From Corynebacterium xerosis NBRC 16721 = ATCC 373 (GTDB lineage Bacteria > Actinomycetota > Actinomycetes > Mycobacteriales > Mycobacteriaceae), in contig NZ_BCRD01000005.1 of assembly GCF_001552415.1 (NCBI RefSeq), forward strand, positions 216,579-280,578: a DNA stretch of 64,000 nucleotides. Direction: 5' to 3'. Below are positions 36,997-46,367 of the stretch, one piece after another (the stretch's first letter is position 1; each line of letters begins with the position of its first letter). The notes below the pieces were generated by a model. That model saw only the letters and a list, made by a program, of their open reading frames with translations. It was not told the DNA's origin and did not search any database. Both the position numbers and the translations under genes were made by a program.

Positions 36997-37032
36997 AACC
37001 GCCCCGTACCGGACCACCGGTGCGGGGCGGTT
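36997..37032 (+). terminator. Terminator after the HMA gene
   Basis: Arms AACCGCCCCGTACCGG and CCGGTGCGGGGCGGTT (one mismatch) with a 4-base loop, running into TTTT, 18 bases past the stop at 36978. Confidence 0.85.
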
Positions 37033-37052
37033 TTCGCGTCCCCGCTCGTCCC

Positions 37053-37084
37053 CCTCTCCTCCACCTCTCCTCCACCTCTCCTCC
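37053..37084 (+). repeat. 11-base tandem pyrimidine repeat
   Basis: CCTCTCCTCCA occurs twice in tandem (37053-37063, 37064-37074), plus a ten-base partial copy. The period equals about one DNA turn. It lies between the terminator above and the FNR-type box before the ATPase gene. No coding or other function is visible. Confidence 0.7.
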
Positions 37085-37105
37085 CTTCCGAACCTCTCCC
37101 GGACA

Positions 37106-37148
37106 ATTGATCCGCGTCATTCTCCGGAGCGCCGCTCCCCCATACCGT
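37106..37148 (+). promoter_or_regulatory. FNR-type box and promoter of the P1B ATPase gene
   Basis: ATTGATCCGCGTCATT (37106-37121; TTGA-N6-TCAT, imperfect palindrome, 12 of 16 bases shared with the box at 36644) is followed by a TACCGT -10 at 37143-37148. The distance from box centre to -10 is again 29.5 bases, giving a class-II position. The ATG at 37229 leaves a leader of about 75 bases. Confidence 0.68.
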
Positions 37149-37228
37149 CGGAGACGAACCTGGAAATCGCCTGGTGACCGGCCCGCTCGGCCGCGGCAGT
37201 GGGCGACCTGAACCGAAAGGACGGGACA

Positions 37229-39151
37229 ATGACACGCTTCAACGGATTCCTCACCGGACGGTGGGCGGTGCCGATCATCTCGGGCACGCTCATCATCGCC
37301 TCGTGGATCGCATCGGGCCTCGCCGGCGCGCACGCGGTGGCCAACGGCCTGATGCTCGCCGCGGCCGTGGTCGCCGGCTGGCGCATCGCCCGGGGCGCCG
37401 TCCGGGCACTGATGGTCCGCGACATCGGCATCGACGCACTGGTGACCGTTGCCGCCGTCGGAGCCATCCTCATCGGCAACTACTGGGAAGCCGCGGCGGT
37501 GACCTTCCTCTTCGCCGTGGGCAATGCCCTGGAGTCGGCGACGCTGAACAAGACGAGGTCCGCGCTGCAGGAGCTCATCGCGGTCGCCCCCGACGAGGCG
37601 GTCGTCCTCCGCGGCGGCGAACAGGTCACGGTCGGCGCCGCCGAGGTCGCCGCGGGCGAGATCGTCATCGTGAAGAACGGCGCCAAGGTCCCCGTCGATG
37701 GGGTGGTCGTCGACGGAACCGGCGCCATCGACCAGGCGAGCATCACGGGCGAGTCGGTGCCCGTCGACAAGCGGATCGGCGACCAGGTGTTCGCCGGAAC
37801 CATCTCCCGCGGCGGCTTCCTGCGGGTCGAGGCCACCGGCGTCGGCGCGGACACGACGCTCGCGCGCATCATCCACCGCGTCGAGGAGGCGCAGGACGCG
37901 AAGGCTCCGACGCAGACGTTCATGGAGAAGTTCTCACGCTGGTACACGCCGGGCATCATCGTCCTGGCCGTCGTCGCGGGGCTGGCGTTCCGCGACGTCG
38001 AGCTGGCGCTGACGCTGCTGGTCATCGGCTGCCCCGGCGCGCTGGTCATCTCGATCCCGGTGTCCATCGTCTCCGGCATCGGCCGTGCGGCGCGCGACGG
38101 CATCCTGATCAAGGGCGGCGAATTCCTGGAGACCGCGGCCGACATCGACCTGGTCGCCGTGGACAAGACCGGCACGCTCACCGTCGGCGAGCCGCGCCTG
38201 GTCGACGTCATCCCCGTCGGCGAGGGCGTCACCCGTCGCGAGGTGCTGGCCGCGGCGGCCCGCGCGGAGGCCGGCTCCGAGCACCCGCTGGCCGCGCCCA
38301 TCCTCGAGGCCGCCCGCGACGGAGGTCTGTCCGTCGCGCTGCCGGACACCGTGGAATCCGTTCCCGGCAAGGGCATCCGCGCCGTCGCCGACGGCGAGCT
38401 GATCCTGGTGGGCAACCCCGCGCTGCTCGAGCAGTTCGGCATCGATTCCCCTGACGCAGCCCGCGTCGCCGGCGAACTGGCGGACGGCGGGACCACCCCG
38501 ATGATCGTCGCGGCGGGCGGCCGCGCGCTCGGCGTCATCGCCGTCGCCGACGAGGTCCGCGACATGGCGGCCGACATGGTCGCAGGCCTGCACCGCATCG
38601 GCGTCAAGGACGTCGTCATGCTCACCGGCGACGTCGAACCGGTGGCCCGCGCCATCGGCGGCGCGACCGGGGTCGACGAGATCCGCGCGTCGCTGCTGCC
38701 GGAGGGCAAGTACGACGCCGTGGAGTCCTACCGCGCCGCCGGCCGCACGGTCGCGATGGTAGGCGACGGCGTCAACGACGCCCCGGCGCTTGCCGCCGCG
38801 GACATCGGCGTGGCCATGGGCGCCGCCGGTTCCGCCGTCGCGGTCGAGTCCGCCGACATCGCGCTGATGTCCGACGACCTGCTCAAGCTGCCGGAGGCCA
38901 TCGACTTGGCCAAGCGCACCAACCGCGTGATGAAGCAAAACATCTTCATCGCCCTGCTCACCGTCGCCGTGCTCTTGGCGGGCGTGTTCGCGGGCGGCGT
39001 GACCATGGCCATCGGCATGCTCGTCCACGAGCTGTCGGTGCTGGTGGTCATCGTCAACGCGATGCGGCTGCTGCGCCGCAGGAAGTTCGCGACCGGCTCC
39101 CTGATCCCGGCCTCCTCCACGGAGCCCCGCAGCCCGGTGCGCGTCGCCTGA
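37229..39151 (+). CDS. P1B-type heavy-metal-transporting ATPase with CPG motif
   Basis: 640-residue membrane pump. Visible parts: TGES of the actuator domain (173-176), the transmembrane metal motif CPG in VIGCPGALVISIPVS (268-270), phosphorylation motif DKTGT (312-316), the P1B-specific HP pair (352-353) and GDGVND (512-517). The canonical CPC is replaced by CPG. The last membrane segment has MLVHELSVLVVIVN with a His-Glu pair (600-601), closer to cobalt/iron-type P1B-4 pumps (SPC plus HEG) than to zinc pumps. No N-terminal HMA domain; the separate chaperone gene lies upstream. GAAAGGAC precedes ATG 37229. The transported metal is undetermined, perhaps Fe or Co. Confidence 0.88.
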   Translation: MTRFNGFLTGRWAVPIISGTLIIASWIASGLAGAHAVANGLMLAAAVVAGWRIARGAVRALMVRDIGIDALVTVAAVGAILIGNYWEAAAVTFLFAVGNALESATLNKTRSALQELIAVAPDEAVVLRGGEQVTVGAAEVAAGEIVIVKNGAKVPVDGVVVDGTGAIDQASITGESVPVDKRIGDQVFAGTISRGGFLRVEATGVGADTTLARIIHRVEEAQDAKAPTQTFMEKFSRWYTPGIIVLAVVAGLAFRDVELALTLLVIGCPGALVISIPVSIVSGIGRAARDGILIKGGEFLETAADIDLVAVDKTGTLTVGEPRLVDVIPVGEGVTRREVLAAAARAEAGSEHPLAAPILEAARDGGLSVALPDTVESVPGKGIRAVADGELILVGNPALLEQFGIDSPDAARVAGELADGGTTPMIVAAGGRALGVIAVADEVRDMAADMVAGLHRIGVKDVVMLTGDVEPVARAIGGATGVDEIRASLLPEGKYDAVESYRAAGRTVAMVGDGVNDAPALAAADIGVAMGAAGSAVAVESADIALMSDDLLKLPEAIDLAKRTNRVMKQNIFIALLTVAVLLAGVFAGGVTMAIGMLVHELSVLVVIVNAMRLLRRRKFATGSLIPASSTEPRSPVRVA

Positions 39152-39161
39152 GTTGGGGACG

Positions 39162-39218
39162 CAACTGCGGACGCTTCCCCGATTTCACGCAACAAAATCG
39201 GGGAAGCGTCCACAGTTG
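39162..39218. repeat. Palindromic repeat element, copy 2
   Basis: Twenty-four-base arms (39162-39185 and 39195-39218, one mismatch) around a 9-base loop, starting 10 bases past the ATPase stop. The arm contains CGGACGCTTCC and the apical motif TTTCACGCAACAAAA (39183-39197), both shared with the element at 25659-25707. There is no T-run after it, and a separate terminator follows, so it is not an ordinary terminator. Confidence 0.65.
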
Positions 39219-39277
39219 GTGCCGCGCGCCCCGGGGTGCGTTCACTTATTGCTTGGTGACGGCCCGTGCACACGCCA

Positions 39278-39314
39278 AAAGGCGCCCGGATCGGAATTCG
39301 ATCCGGGCGCCTTT
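39278..39314. terminator. Bidirectional terminator between ATPase and leuB
   Basis: Perfect 15-base stem (AAAGGCGCCCGGATC and complement) around GGAATTC, with T/A runs on both sides; it serves the convergent genes ending at 39151 and 39349. Confidence 0.85.
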
Positions 39315-39348
39315 CCATGAGGTGAGCGTGAGCGTCGTAAAGCGAAAC

Positions 39349-40401
39349 CTAACCCTGCGACACCGCGGCGGCGATGCGGTCACCGACCTCCGAGGTGACC
39401 ATGGGGGCGTCGCCGCGGGATGCGACGTCGGCCTCGACGGCACGCTCGATGCGGGCGGCGTCGTCCTCGCGGCCGAGGTGGCGCAGCATCATCGCACCGG
39501 AGAGAATCGCGGCGGTCGGGTCGGCGATGCCCTGGCCGGCGATGTCCGGGGCGGAACCGTGGACCGGCTCGAACATCGACGGGTTGGTGCGGGAGGCATC
39601 GATGTTGGCCGAAGCGGCCAGGCCGATGCCGCCGGAGATCGCGCCGGCCTCGTCGGTGATGATGTCGCCGAAGAGGTTGTCGGTGACGATGACGTCGAAG
39701 CGCGACGGGTCGGTGACCATGTAGATGGTCGCGGCGTCGATGTGGCTGTAGTCGACGGCGACCTCGGGGTACTCGGAGGCGACCTCGTCGACGGTGCGCT
39801 GCCACAGGCCGCCGCCATGGACCAGGACGTTGGTTTTGTGCACGAGGGTGAGCTTCTTGCGGCGGGTCATGGCCAGGTCGAAGGCGTAGCGGACGACGCG
39901 CTCGGCGCCGAAGCGGGTGTTGACCGACGTCTCGTTGGCCACTTCCTGGGGCGTGCCGACGCGAATGGCGCCGCCGTTGCCGGTGTACGCGCCCTCGGTG
40001 CCCTCGCGGACGACGACGAAGTCGATGTCGCCGGGGTTCTTCAGCGGCGACTCGACGCCCGGGTACAGCTTCGACGGGCGCAGGTTGACGTGGTGATCCA
40101 GCGCGAAACGCATCTTCAGCAGCAGGCCGCGCTCGAGGATTCCCGGCGGCACCTTCCGCGGATCGCCGATGGCGCCGAGCAGGATGGCGTCGTGCTCCCG
40201 GAGGCTGTCGAGGTCGGCGTCGGTGAGCAGCTCACCATTGCGCTCGTAGCGGCGGGCGCCGAGATCGTATTCGGTGGTCTCGAAGTCGCCGATGGTCGCG
40301 CGGAGGACCTTGAGGGCCTCGGCGGTGACCTCGGTGCCGATGCCGTCGCCGTCGATGACGGCGATCTTCAGCGGGCCGGTGGTGCCGGTGGTGTCGCTCA
40401 T
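39349..40401 (-). CDS. leuB: 3-isopropylmalate dehydrogenase
   Basis: NAD-dependent oxidative decarboxylase of leucine synthesis, 350 residues. The isopropylmalate/isocitrate dehydrogenase family motifs are complete: [30 protein letters not shown], the tyrosine loop EGAYTGNGG, and the metal-binding [23 protein letters not shown] near residue 230. The ATG follows AAGGGAT. TAGGAT on the minus strand (40439-40444) is a candidate -10, with CCATATAGTGAGA between it and the gene; GTGAGA also occurs in the leuC/ltbR control region, so LtbR control as known in C. glutamicum is plausible. Confidence 0.97.
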   Translation of the reverse strand: MSDTTGTTGPLKIAVIDGDGIGTEVTAEALKVLRATIGDFETTEYDLGARRYERNGELLTDADLDSLREHDAILLGAIGDPRKVPPGILERGLLLKMRFALDHHVNLRPSKLYPGVESPLKNPGDIDFVVVREGTEGAYTGNGGAIRVGTPQEVANETSVNTRFGAERVVRYAFDLAMTRRKKLTLVHKTNVLVHGGGLWQRTVDEVASEYPEVAVDYSHIDAATIYMVTDPSRFDVIVTDNLFGDIITDEAGAISGGIGLAASANIDASRTNPSMFEPVHGSAPDIAGQGIADPTAAILSGAMMLRHLGREDDAARIERAVEADVASRGDAPMVTSEVGDRIAAAVSQG

Positions 40402-40477
40402 TGTCGCGGGGATCCCTTCTCACTATATGGACGCGACAATCCTACCAAATGAGATTGGCGGGGTCACGGTGGTGGCG

Positions 40478-41455
40478 TCACCAGCCCGGCGGGCGCGACT
40501 GGCACACGTCGTACCACAGATCCTGACCACAAGTTTGGGACCCGTTCAAGCCGCCGCAGCACCGCTCCCCCAACGAAGCGCGGGTCGCCTGGGGATTCTG
40601 CACGCAGTATTCCTCGTAGCCGACGGAGCCGTCGGTCATGATCGCCTGACCGGGAGAATCCTCGACGCAATAGTAAAAGTACTTCGCCTCGCCGCCACCA
40701 TCCGCGCTGACCCCGGAACCGTCATCAGCACCCTGCCCCGCACCCGCCGCCGACGCCGACTGCCGGTACTCGTGGACGTCGTAGACGACGTCACCGAGAT
40801 TGCCCTCATCCGTCGACGACATGAACTCCCATTGCGGGGTCGCACAGTTGGTCAGCAGCATCCAGCCCCGGTCGCCCTGCTGAGAGGCGACGACGTCACC
40901 CACCGAATTGGCCAGACTCGCGTTGAGCATGACGTTTTCGTTCGCGCTCCGGAACACGACCAGATACGTCACGATGCCGCAGGAATTCATCGACATCGGC
41001 CATTGGCCCCCGTCAAGCGTTGCCTGCGTCGGCCCCGAGTGCTCGAAGACGCGGACCCGCCCATCGGTCGAACGTTCCAGCTGGTAGTCACCCCAGCTCT
41101 CGACGGCCTCCGGGGCGGGCCCGGAAATCACCACCTCGAAACCGGCCCCCTCGAGCATCGCCGCCGAATCCATGGCAGGTTCTTCGGGTTCGGTCTCGGT
41201 CTCGGGCGAAGAAGTGGAGCCCGGGGCGGGACCCGCCGTTTCGGACGATGCATCCGCCGCCGGTTCCCCGTCGTTCCCCGTCAACGCCACAACGGTCACC
41301 GCCACGGCGACGGCGATGACCGCCACCAACGCGGCGATGATGATCCCTGCCTTCATCCCCGCCGACATGCGGTTGCCGGCGGATTCGAAATTTCCGGGCT
41401 TACCGTCGCCCCACGGGTTGTCGTCGAAAAGCGGTTCCTTCTCGCTGCGGCTCAT
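40478..41455 (-). CDS. Membrane-anchored, Cys-rich extracellular protein of unknown function
   Basis: 325-residue protein with no recognised family. A 35-residue cytoplasmic segment (contains SEKEPLFDDNPWGDG) precedes one transmembrane helix (about 36-58: GIIIAALVAVIAVAVAVTVVAL), then a Pro/Ser/Glu/Thr-rich spacer, and a folded exterior part of about 225 residues. The C-terminal 80 residues hold seven cysteines (CVED, YCVQ, ERCC, TCGQ, VCQS) and end in PPGW, suggesting disulphides. AAAGGCGG lies before the ATG. It ends 76 bases before the leuB start, on the same strand, and may share its promoter region. A surface or cell-envelope role is only a guess. Confidence 0.72.
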   Translation of the reverse strand: MSRSEKEPLFDDNPWGDGKPGNFESAGNRMSAGMKAGIIIAALVAVIAVAVAVTVVALTGNDGEPAADASSETAGPAPGSTSSPETETEPEEPAMDSAAMLEGAGFEVVISGPAPEAVESWGDYQLERSTDGRVRVFEHSGPTQATLDGGQWPMSMNSCGIVTYLVVFRSANENVMLNASLANSVGDVVASQQGDRGWMLLTNCATPQWEFMSSTDEGNLGDVVYDVHEYRQSASAAGAGQGADDGSGVSADGGGEAKYFYYCVEDSPGQAIMTDGSVGYEEYCVQNPQATRASLGERCCGGLNGSQTCGQDLWYDVCQSRPPGW

Positions 41456-41600
41456 CGCGTGCCGCCTTTCTTTCCGTGGCGCCGACGCCGATTGATATCA
41501 CCCACGAGAATACCCGGCGCCACCAGCGGCCAACGCGATCCGTCCTCCCCCGTTGCGATGCCCCCGTGACTGCACTTCTGCGGACGTGCGGCGTCCCCGC

Positions 41601-41606
41601 TAGTTT
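41601..41606 (+). promoter_or_regulatory. -10 box of leaderless promoter
   Basis: TAGTTT ends seven bases before ATG 41614, with no ribosome binding site in the gap. Confidence 0.6.
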
Positions 41607-41613
41607 GCGGGCC

Positions 41614-42582
41614 ATGGGGGAAACGACGACGGCACGGCCGTCCCTGAAAATGATCATCCGCACGCTCAAATGGTCCGGCATCACGGTGGAGGGGATCACC
41701 GACGACGGCGCCGGTGCCCGCCTGGAACTGGGTGACGGCACCATCTTCAACACGCACATTCTCGAGCACATGCTCGGCAACGCCCCGCGCACGAAGTGGC
41801 GGCGCATCATCGAGGACTTCATCAGGCCCGCGGTGGAGGGTCCGCCGGACGTGCCTGGGATCGGCGAGGTCGAGCTGATGAAGAACACCTACTCCCGCCT
41901 GTTGTGGGAGTTGCCCGCCGAGTTCGGGCCCGGCGCCTACACCTACGCCCGGAAGTTCGGCCCGTTCCACGAAGTCCTGCAGATGAAGATGGGCCAGCAC
42001 CTGGCGTATCTGTCGGATCTTCAGGTGGAGGGCCGGGACCTCGATTTGCTTTACGACGCCGCCCGCAAGAACACCGAAAAACTGCACTGCGATATCGACC
42101 TCATGGCCCACCCGGAGACCGGCGCGATGTTGTGGTCCTTCAAGGGCGAGTCGAACCTGGTGGCGTCGAAGCTGCCGTTCGTGCCGGCGGCGATCCGCCG
42201 CGGCACCGCCGGCGTGAGCCGCGCCGGTGAGGCCGATGCCATCGGCCACGGCATGCTCTTCGCCATACCCAACCGCCACGAAATTCTGGCAACCGGGCTC
42301 AGCGCACCCTGCGACCTGGACAGCATCGAGTTGTTGATGAAGTTCTCCGCCGACTCCGCCGACTCGACCGGCATGCCCGGCACGTGGTTCATGCATTGGG
42401 ACGACGGCGCCATGGAGATCGAGGCCGTGTCGTACGGGAAACACCCCATCACCGGCGAGATGCGCCTGTCCGACGGAGCGTTCCGAGACGCCATCCTCGA
42501 ACTCGCGGACGAGCTCTCGGCCGACATGGACGGGTGGGATGATTTGGACGACTGGGACGACCCGGAGGACACCGGTCGCTGA
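41614..42582 (+). CDS. Uncharacterised protein, paralogue of the product at 34254 (DUF1444-like)
   Basis: 322-residue soluble protein. The first 105 residues (a lysine-rich RTLKWSGITVEGITDDGAGARLELGDG segment and the IEDFIRP region) are absent from the paralogue. Then come ELMKNTYSRLL, YARKFGPFHEVL, LSDLQVEGRDLDLLYDAARKNTE, an MLWSF strand, LPFVPAAIRRG, GHGMLFAIPNRHEIL and DLDSIELLMKF, collinear with the protein at 34254-35075. The tail is Asp/Gly/Trp-rich. An upstream frame would add 46 residues, but the -10 box places the start here. I cannot assign a function. Confidence 0.72.
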   Translation: MGETTTARPSLKMIIRTLKWSGITVEGITDDGAGARLELGDGTIFNTHILEHMLGNAPRTKWRRIIEDFIRPAVEGPPDVPGIGEVELMKNTYSRLLWELPAEFGPGAYTYARKFGPFHEVLQMKMGQHLAYLSDLQVEGRDLDLLYDAARKNTEKLHCDIDLMAHPETGAMLWSFKGESNLVASKLPFVPAAIRRGTAGVSRAGEADAIGHGMLFAIPNRHEILATGLSAPCDLDSIELLMKFSADSADSTGMPGTWFMHWDDGAMEIEAVSYGKHPITGEMRLSDGAFRDAILELADELSADMDGWDDLDDWDDPEDTGR

Positions 42583-42601
42583 CCGCCGCACCACGGCGAA
42601 A

Positions 42602-42634
42602 CCCCGCCCCCGACCACGAAGGTCGGGGACGGGG
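42602..42634. terminator. Terminator between convergent genes
   Basis: Arms CCCCGCCCCCGACC and GGTCGGGGACGGGG (one mismatch) with an ACGAA loop, between the genes ending at 42582 (plus) and 42661 (minus). No T-run is clear, so a weak terminator. Confidence 0.6.
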
Positions 42635-42660
42635 CGTCGTCTAGCGGAAAAGCGGTGGCC

Positions 42661-44411
<1,751 letters not shown>

Positions 44412-44415
<4 letters not shown>

Positions 44416-45443
44416 TTCTTCCTCTCCTTCGGGTCGAGCGCGTCCTTGACCACGTCGCCGAGCAAAATGAAGCCCAACACGGTCAGGGCCAGCGCACCGG
44501 CCGGGTAGAACAGCGTCGTCGGCGACTGGCGCAGGGTGTTCTGGGCGACGGAGATGTCGTTGCCCCAGCTCACCTCGGTCGGCGGCAGGCCGATGCCCAG
44601 GTACGACAGCGTCGCCTCAGCGACGATGTAGATGCCCAGCGACGTCGTCGCCATGACGATGATCGGCGCCAGGCAGTTGGGCAGCACGTGCCGCAGCAGG
44701 ATGCGCCCGCTGGACAGGCCCAGCGCACGGGATGCGGTGACGTACTCGTTGTTCTTCACGGCGAGCACGGACGAACGCACCACGCGCGCCATCGACGGCC
44801 AGCCGAACAGGGCCAGCACCAACGTCACCGTCAACACGTCCCGGCTGGGGAACACCTGCATCAGGACGATGCCGGCGAGCAGCAGCGGGATGGCGAAGAA
44901 GATGTCGGTGATGCGCGACAGGAACGAATCGAGGAAACCGCCGATCCACCCCGCCGTCGCGCCGATGAGGATGCCCAGCAGGGTCACCAGCAGCGTCACG
45001 CACACGCCGACGATCACCGACGGCCGGGCGCCGTAGATGACGCGGGAGTAGACGTCGTAGCCCTGCTGCGTGAAACCGAAGGGATGGCCGTCGGTCGGCT
45101 CCCCCAGCGAGTTGCGCAGGTCCGCCGCGCGCGGGTCCACGGACGTGAACAGCCCGGGGAACAGCGCGACGACGGTGACCAGGGCGATGATGGCCACGGA
45201 CACCCAGAACAGGGGCCGCCGGCGCATGCGCCGCCACGCCTCCCCCCACATGCCCAGGGGCACGGTGTCGGGGAGCTTCTGGTCGCGGGTGAGCACGTCC
45301 TCGGTGGACACGGGTGCGTGGCCACGCTGGAGGCGGACGCCGTCGAGGGTGGACGCCGTGACGGCGCCGACGTCGGGCAACCCGGCGTCGCCGGATCCCC
45401 CGGCCGCCCCGGCTGCGCCGGAAAGGTTCTTGGGGTCAGGCAT
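44412..45443 (-). CDS. Peptide ABC transporter permease (DppC-type)
   Basis: 343-residue inner-membrane subunit with the BPD permease pattern. An unusual N-terminal stretch of about 75 residues (Gly/Ala-rich, with VTASTLDGVRLQRG) precedes the first membrane helix. The EAA-type loop (EYVTASRALGLSSGRILLRHVLPN) that docks on the ATPase is present. The ATG overlaps the stop of the upstream permease by eight bases (ATGCCTGA). Confidence 0.93.
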
Positions 45444-46362
45444 ATCGGATCCTCGGGTCGAGTGCTGCGTACAGAAGGTCGATGAGCAGGTTGGCCACCA
45501 TGTAGATGATCACCAGCACGGTGACCACGCTGACCACCGTCGGCGTTTCGCCGATGGTCACGGACCGGAAGATCAGGCCGCCGACGCCGGGGATGTTGAA
45601 GATGCCCTCGGTGACGATGGCCCCGCCCATCAGCGCCGCCAGGTCCGCGCCGATGAAGGTCACGACGGGGATCAGCGAATTGCGCAGGACGTGCGAGCCG
45701 ACGACCTCGCGCCTCGACATGCCGCGGGCATAGGCCGTGCGGACGAAGTCCGACCCCACCGCCTCCGCGACCGACGATCGGGTAAGCCGCAGCACGTAGG
45801 CGAAGGACACCAACCCCAGCACCGTCGCCGGCATTATCAAGTCGATGAAGTCGGCGTTGCCGCCCACCGTCGGCGGCACCACCGCCAACTTGATGCCGAA
45901 GATGAACTGGGCGACGAAGCCGATGACGAAGATCGGCACGGCGATGATGAACAGCGACACCACCAGCACGGTGGAGTCGAACCAGCCGCCCTTGCGCAGG
46001 CCCGCGACGACGCCGAAGCCGATGCCGAAGATCGTCTCGATCACCAGCGCCATCAGCGCCAGCTTGATCGTCACGGGGAAGGCGTCGGCGAGGACGTCGG
46101 TGACGGGCCGGCCGGAGAACGTCTGGCCGAAATCGAACTGGAAGATGCCGCCGACGTACATGAGGTACTGCACGAGGAACGGCTTATCCAGGTTGTAGCG
46201 CTCGCGGAGCTCCGCCTCGACCGCAGGCGTCAGGGGCTTGTCGCCCGCCAACGCCTGGATCGGGTCGCCCGGGGTCAGGAACACCATCGCGTAGATCAGG
46301 AAGGTGGCCCCGAAAAACACCGGGATCATTTGGAGCAGCCGCTTGCCGATGTACCACGGCAC
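45436..46362 (-). CDS. Peptide ABC transporter permease (DppB-type)
   Basis: 308-residue inner-membrane subunit. It begins VPWYIGKRLLQMIPVFFGATFL, has the conserved large periplasmic-side loop (PGDPIQALAG) and the EAA-type loop DFVRTAYARGMSRREVVGSHVLRN. GTG 46362 is chosen because it sits six bases after the SBP stop with an AAGGGC ribosome binding site; a longer frame reads back through the SBP gene and is rejected. Confidence 0.92.
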   Translation of the reverse strand: MPWYIGKRLLQMIPVFFGATFLIYAMVFLTPGDPIQALAGDKPLTPAVEAELRERYNLDKPFLVQYLMYVGGIFQFDFGQTFSGRPVTDVLADAFPVTIKLALMALVIETIFGIGFGVVAGLRKGGWFDSTVLVVSLFIIAVPIFVIGFVAQFIFGIKLAVVPPTVGGNADFIDLIMPATVLGLVSFAYVLRLTRSSVAEAVGSDFVRTAYARGMSRREVVGSHVLRNSLIPVVTFIGADLAALMGGAIVTEGIFNIPGVGGLIFRSVTIGETPTVVSVVTVLVIIYMVANLLIDLLYAALDPRIRYA

Positions 46363-46367
46363 TCGGA

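Noticed and set aside
41476..41613. 46-residue N-terminal extension of the protein at 41614
   Set aside because: It would read through the promoter box TAGTTT, and ATG 41614 is seven bases from that box.
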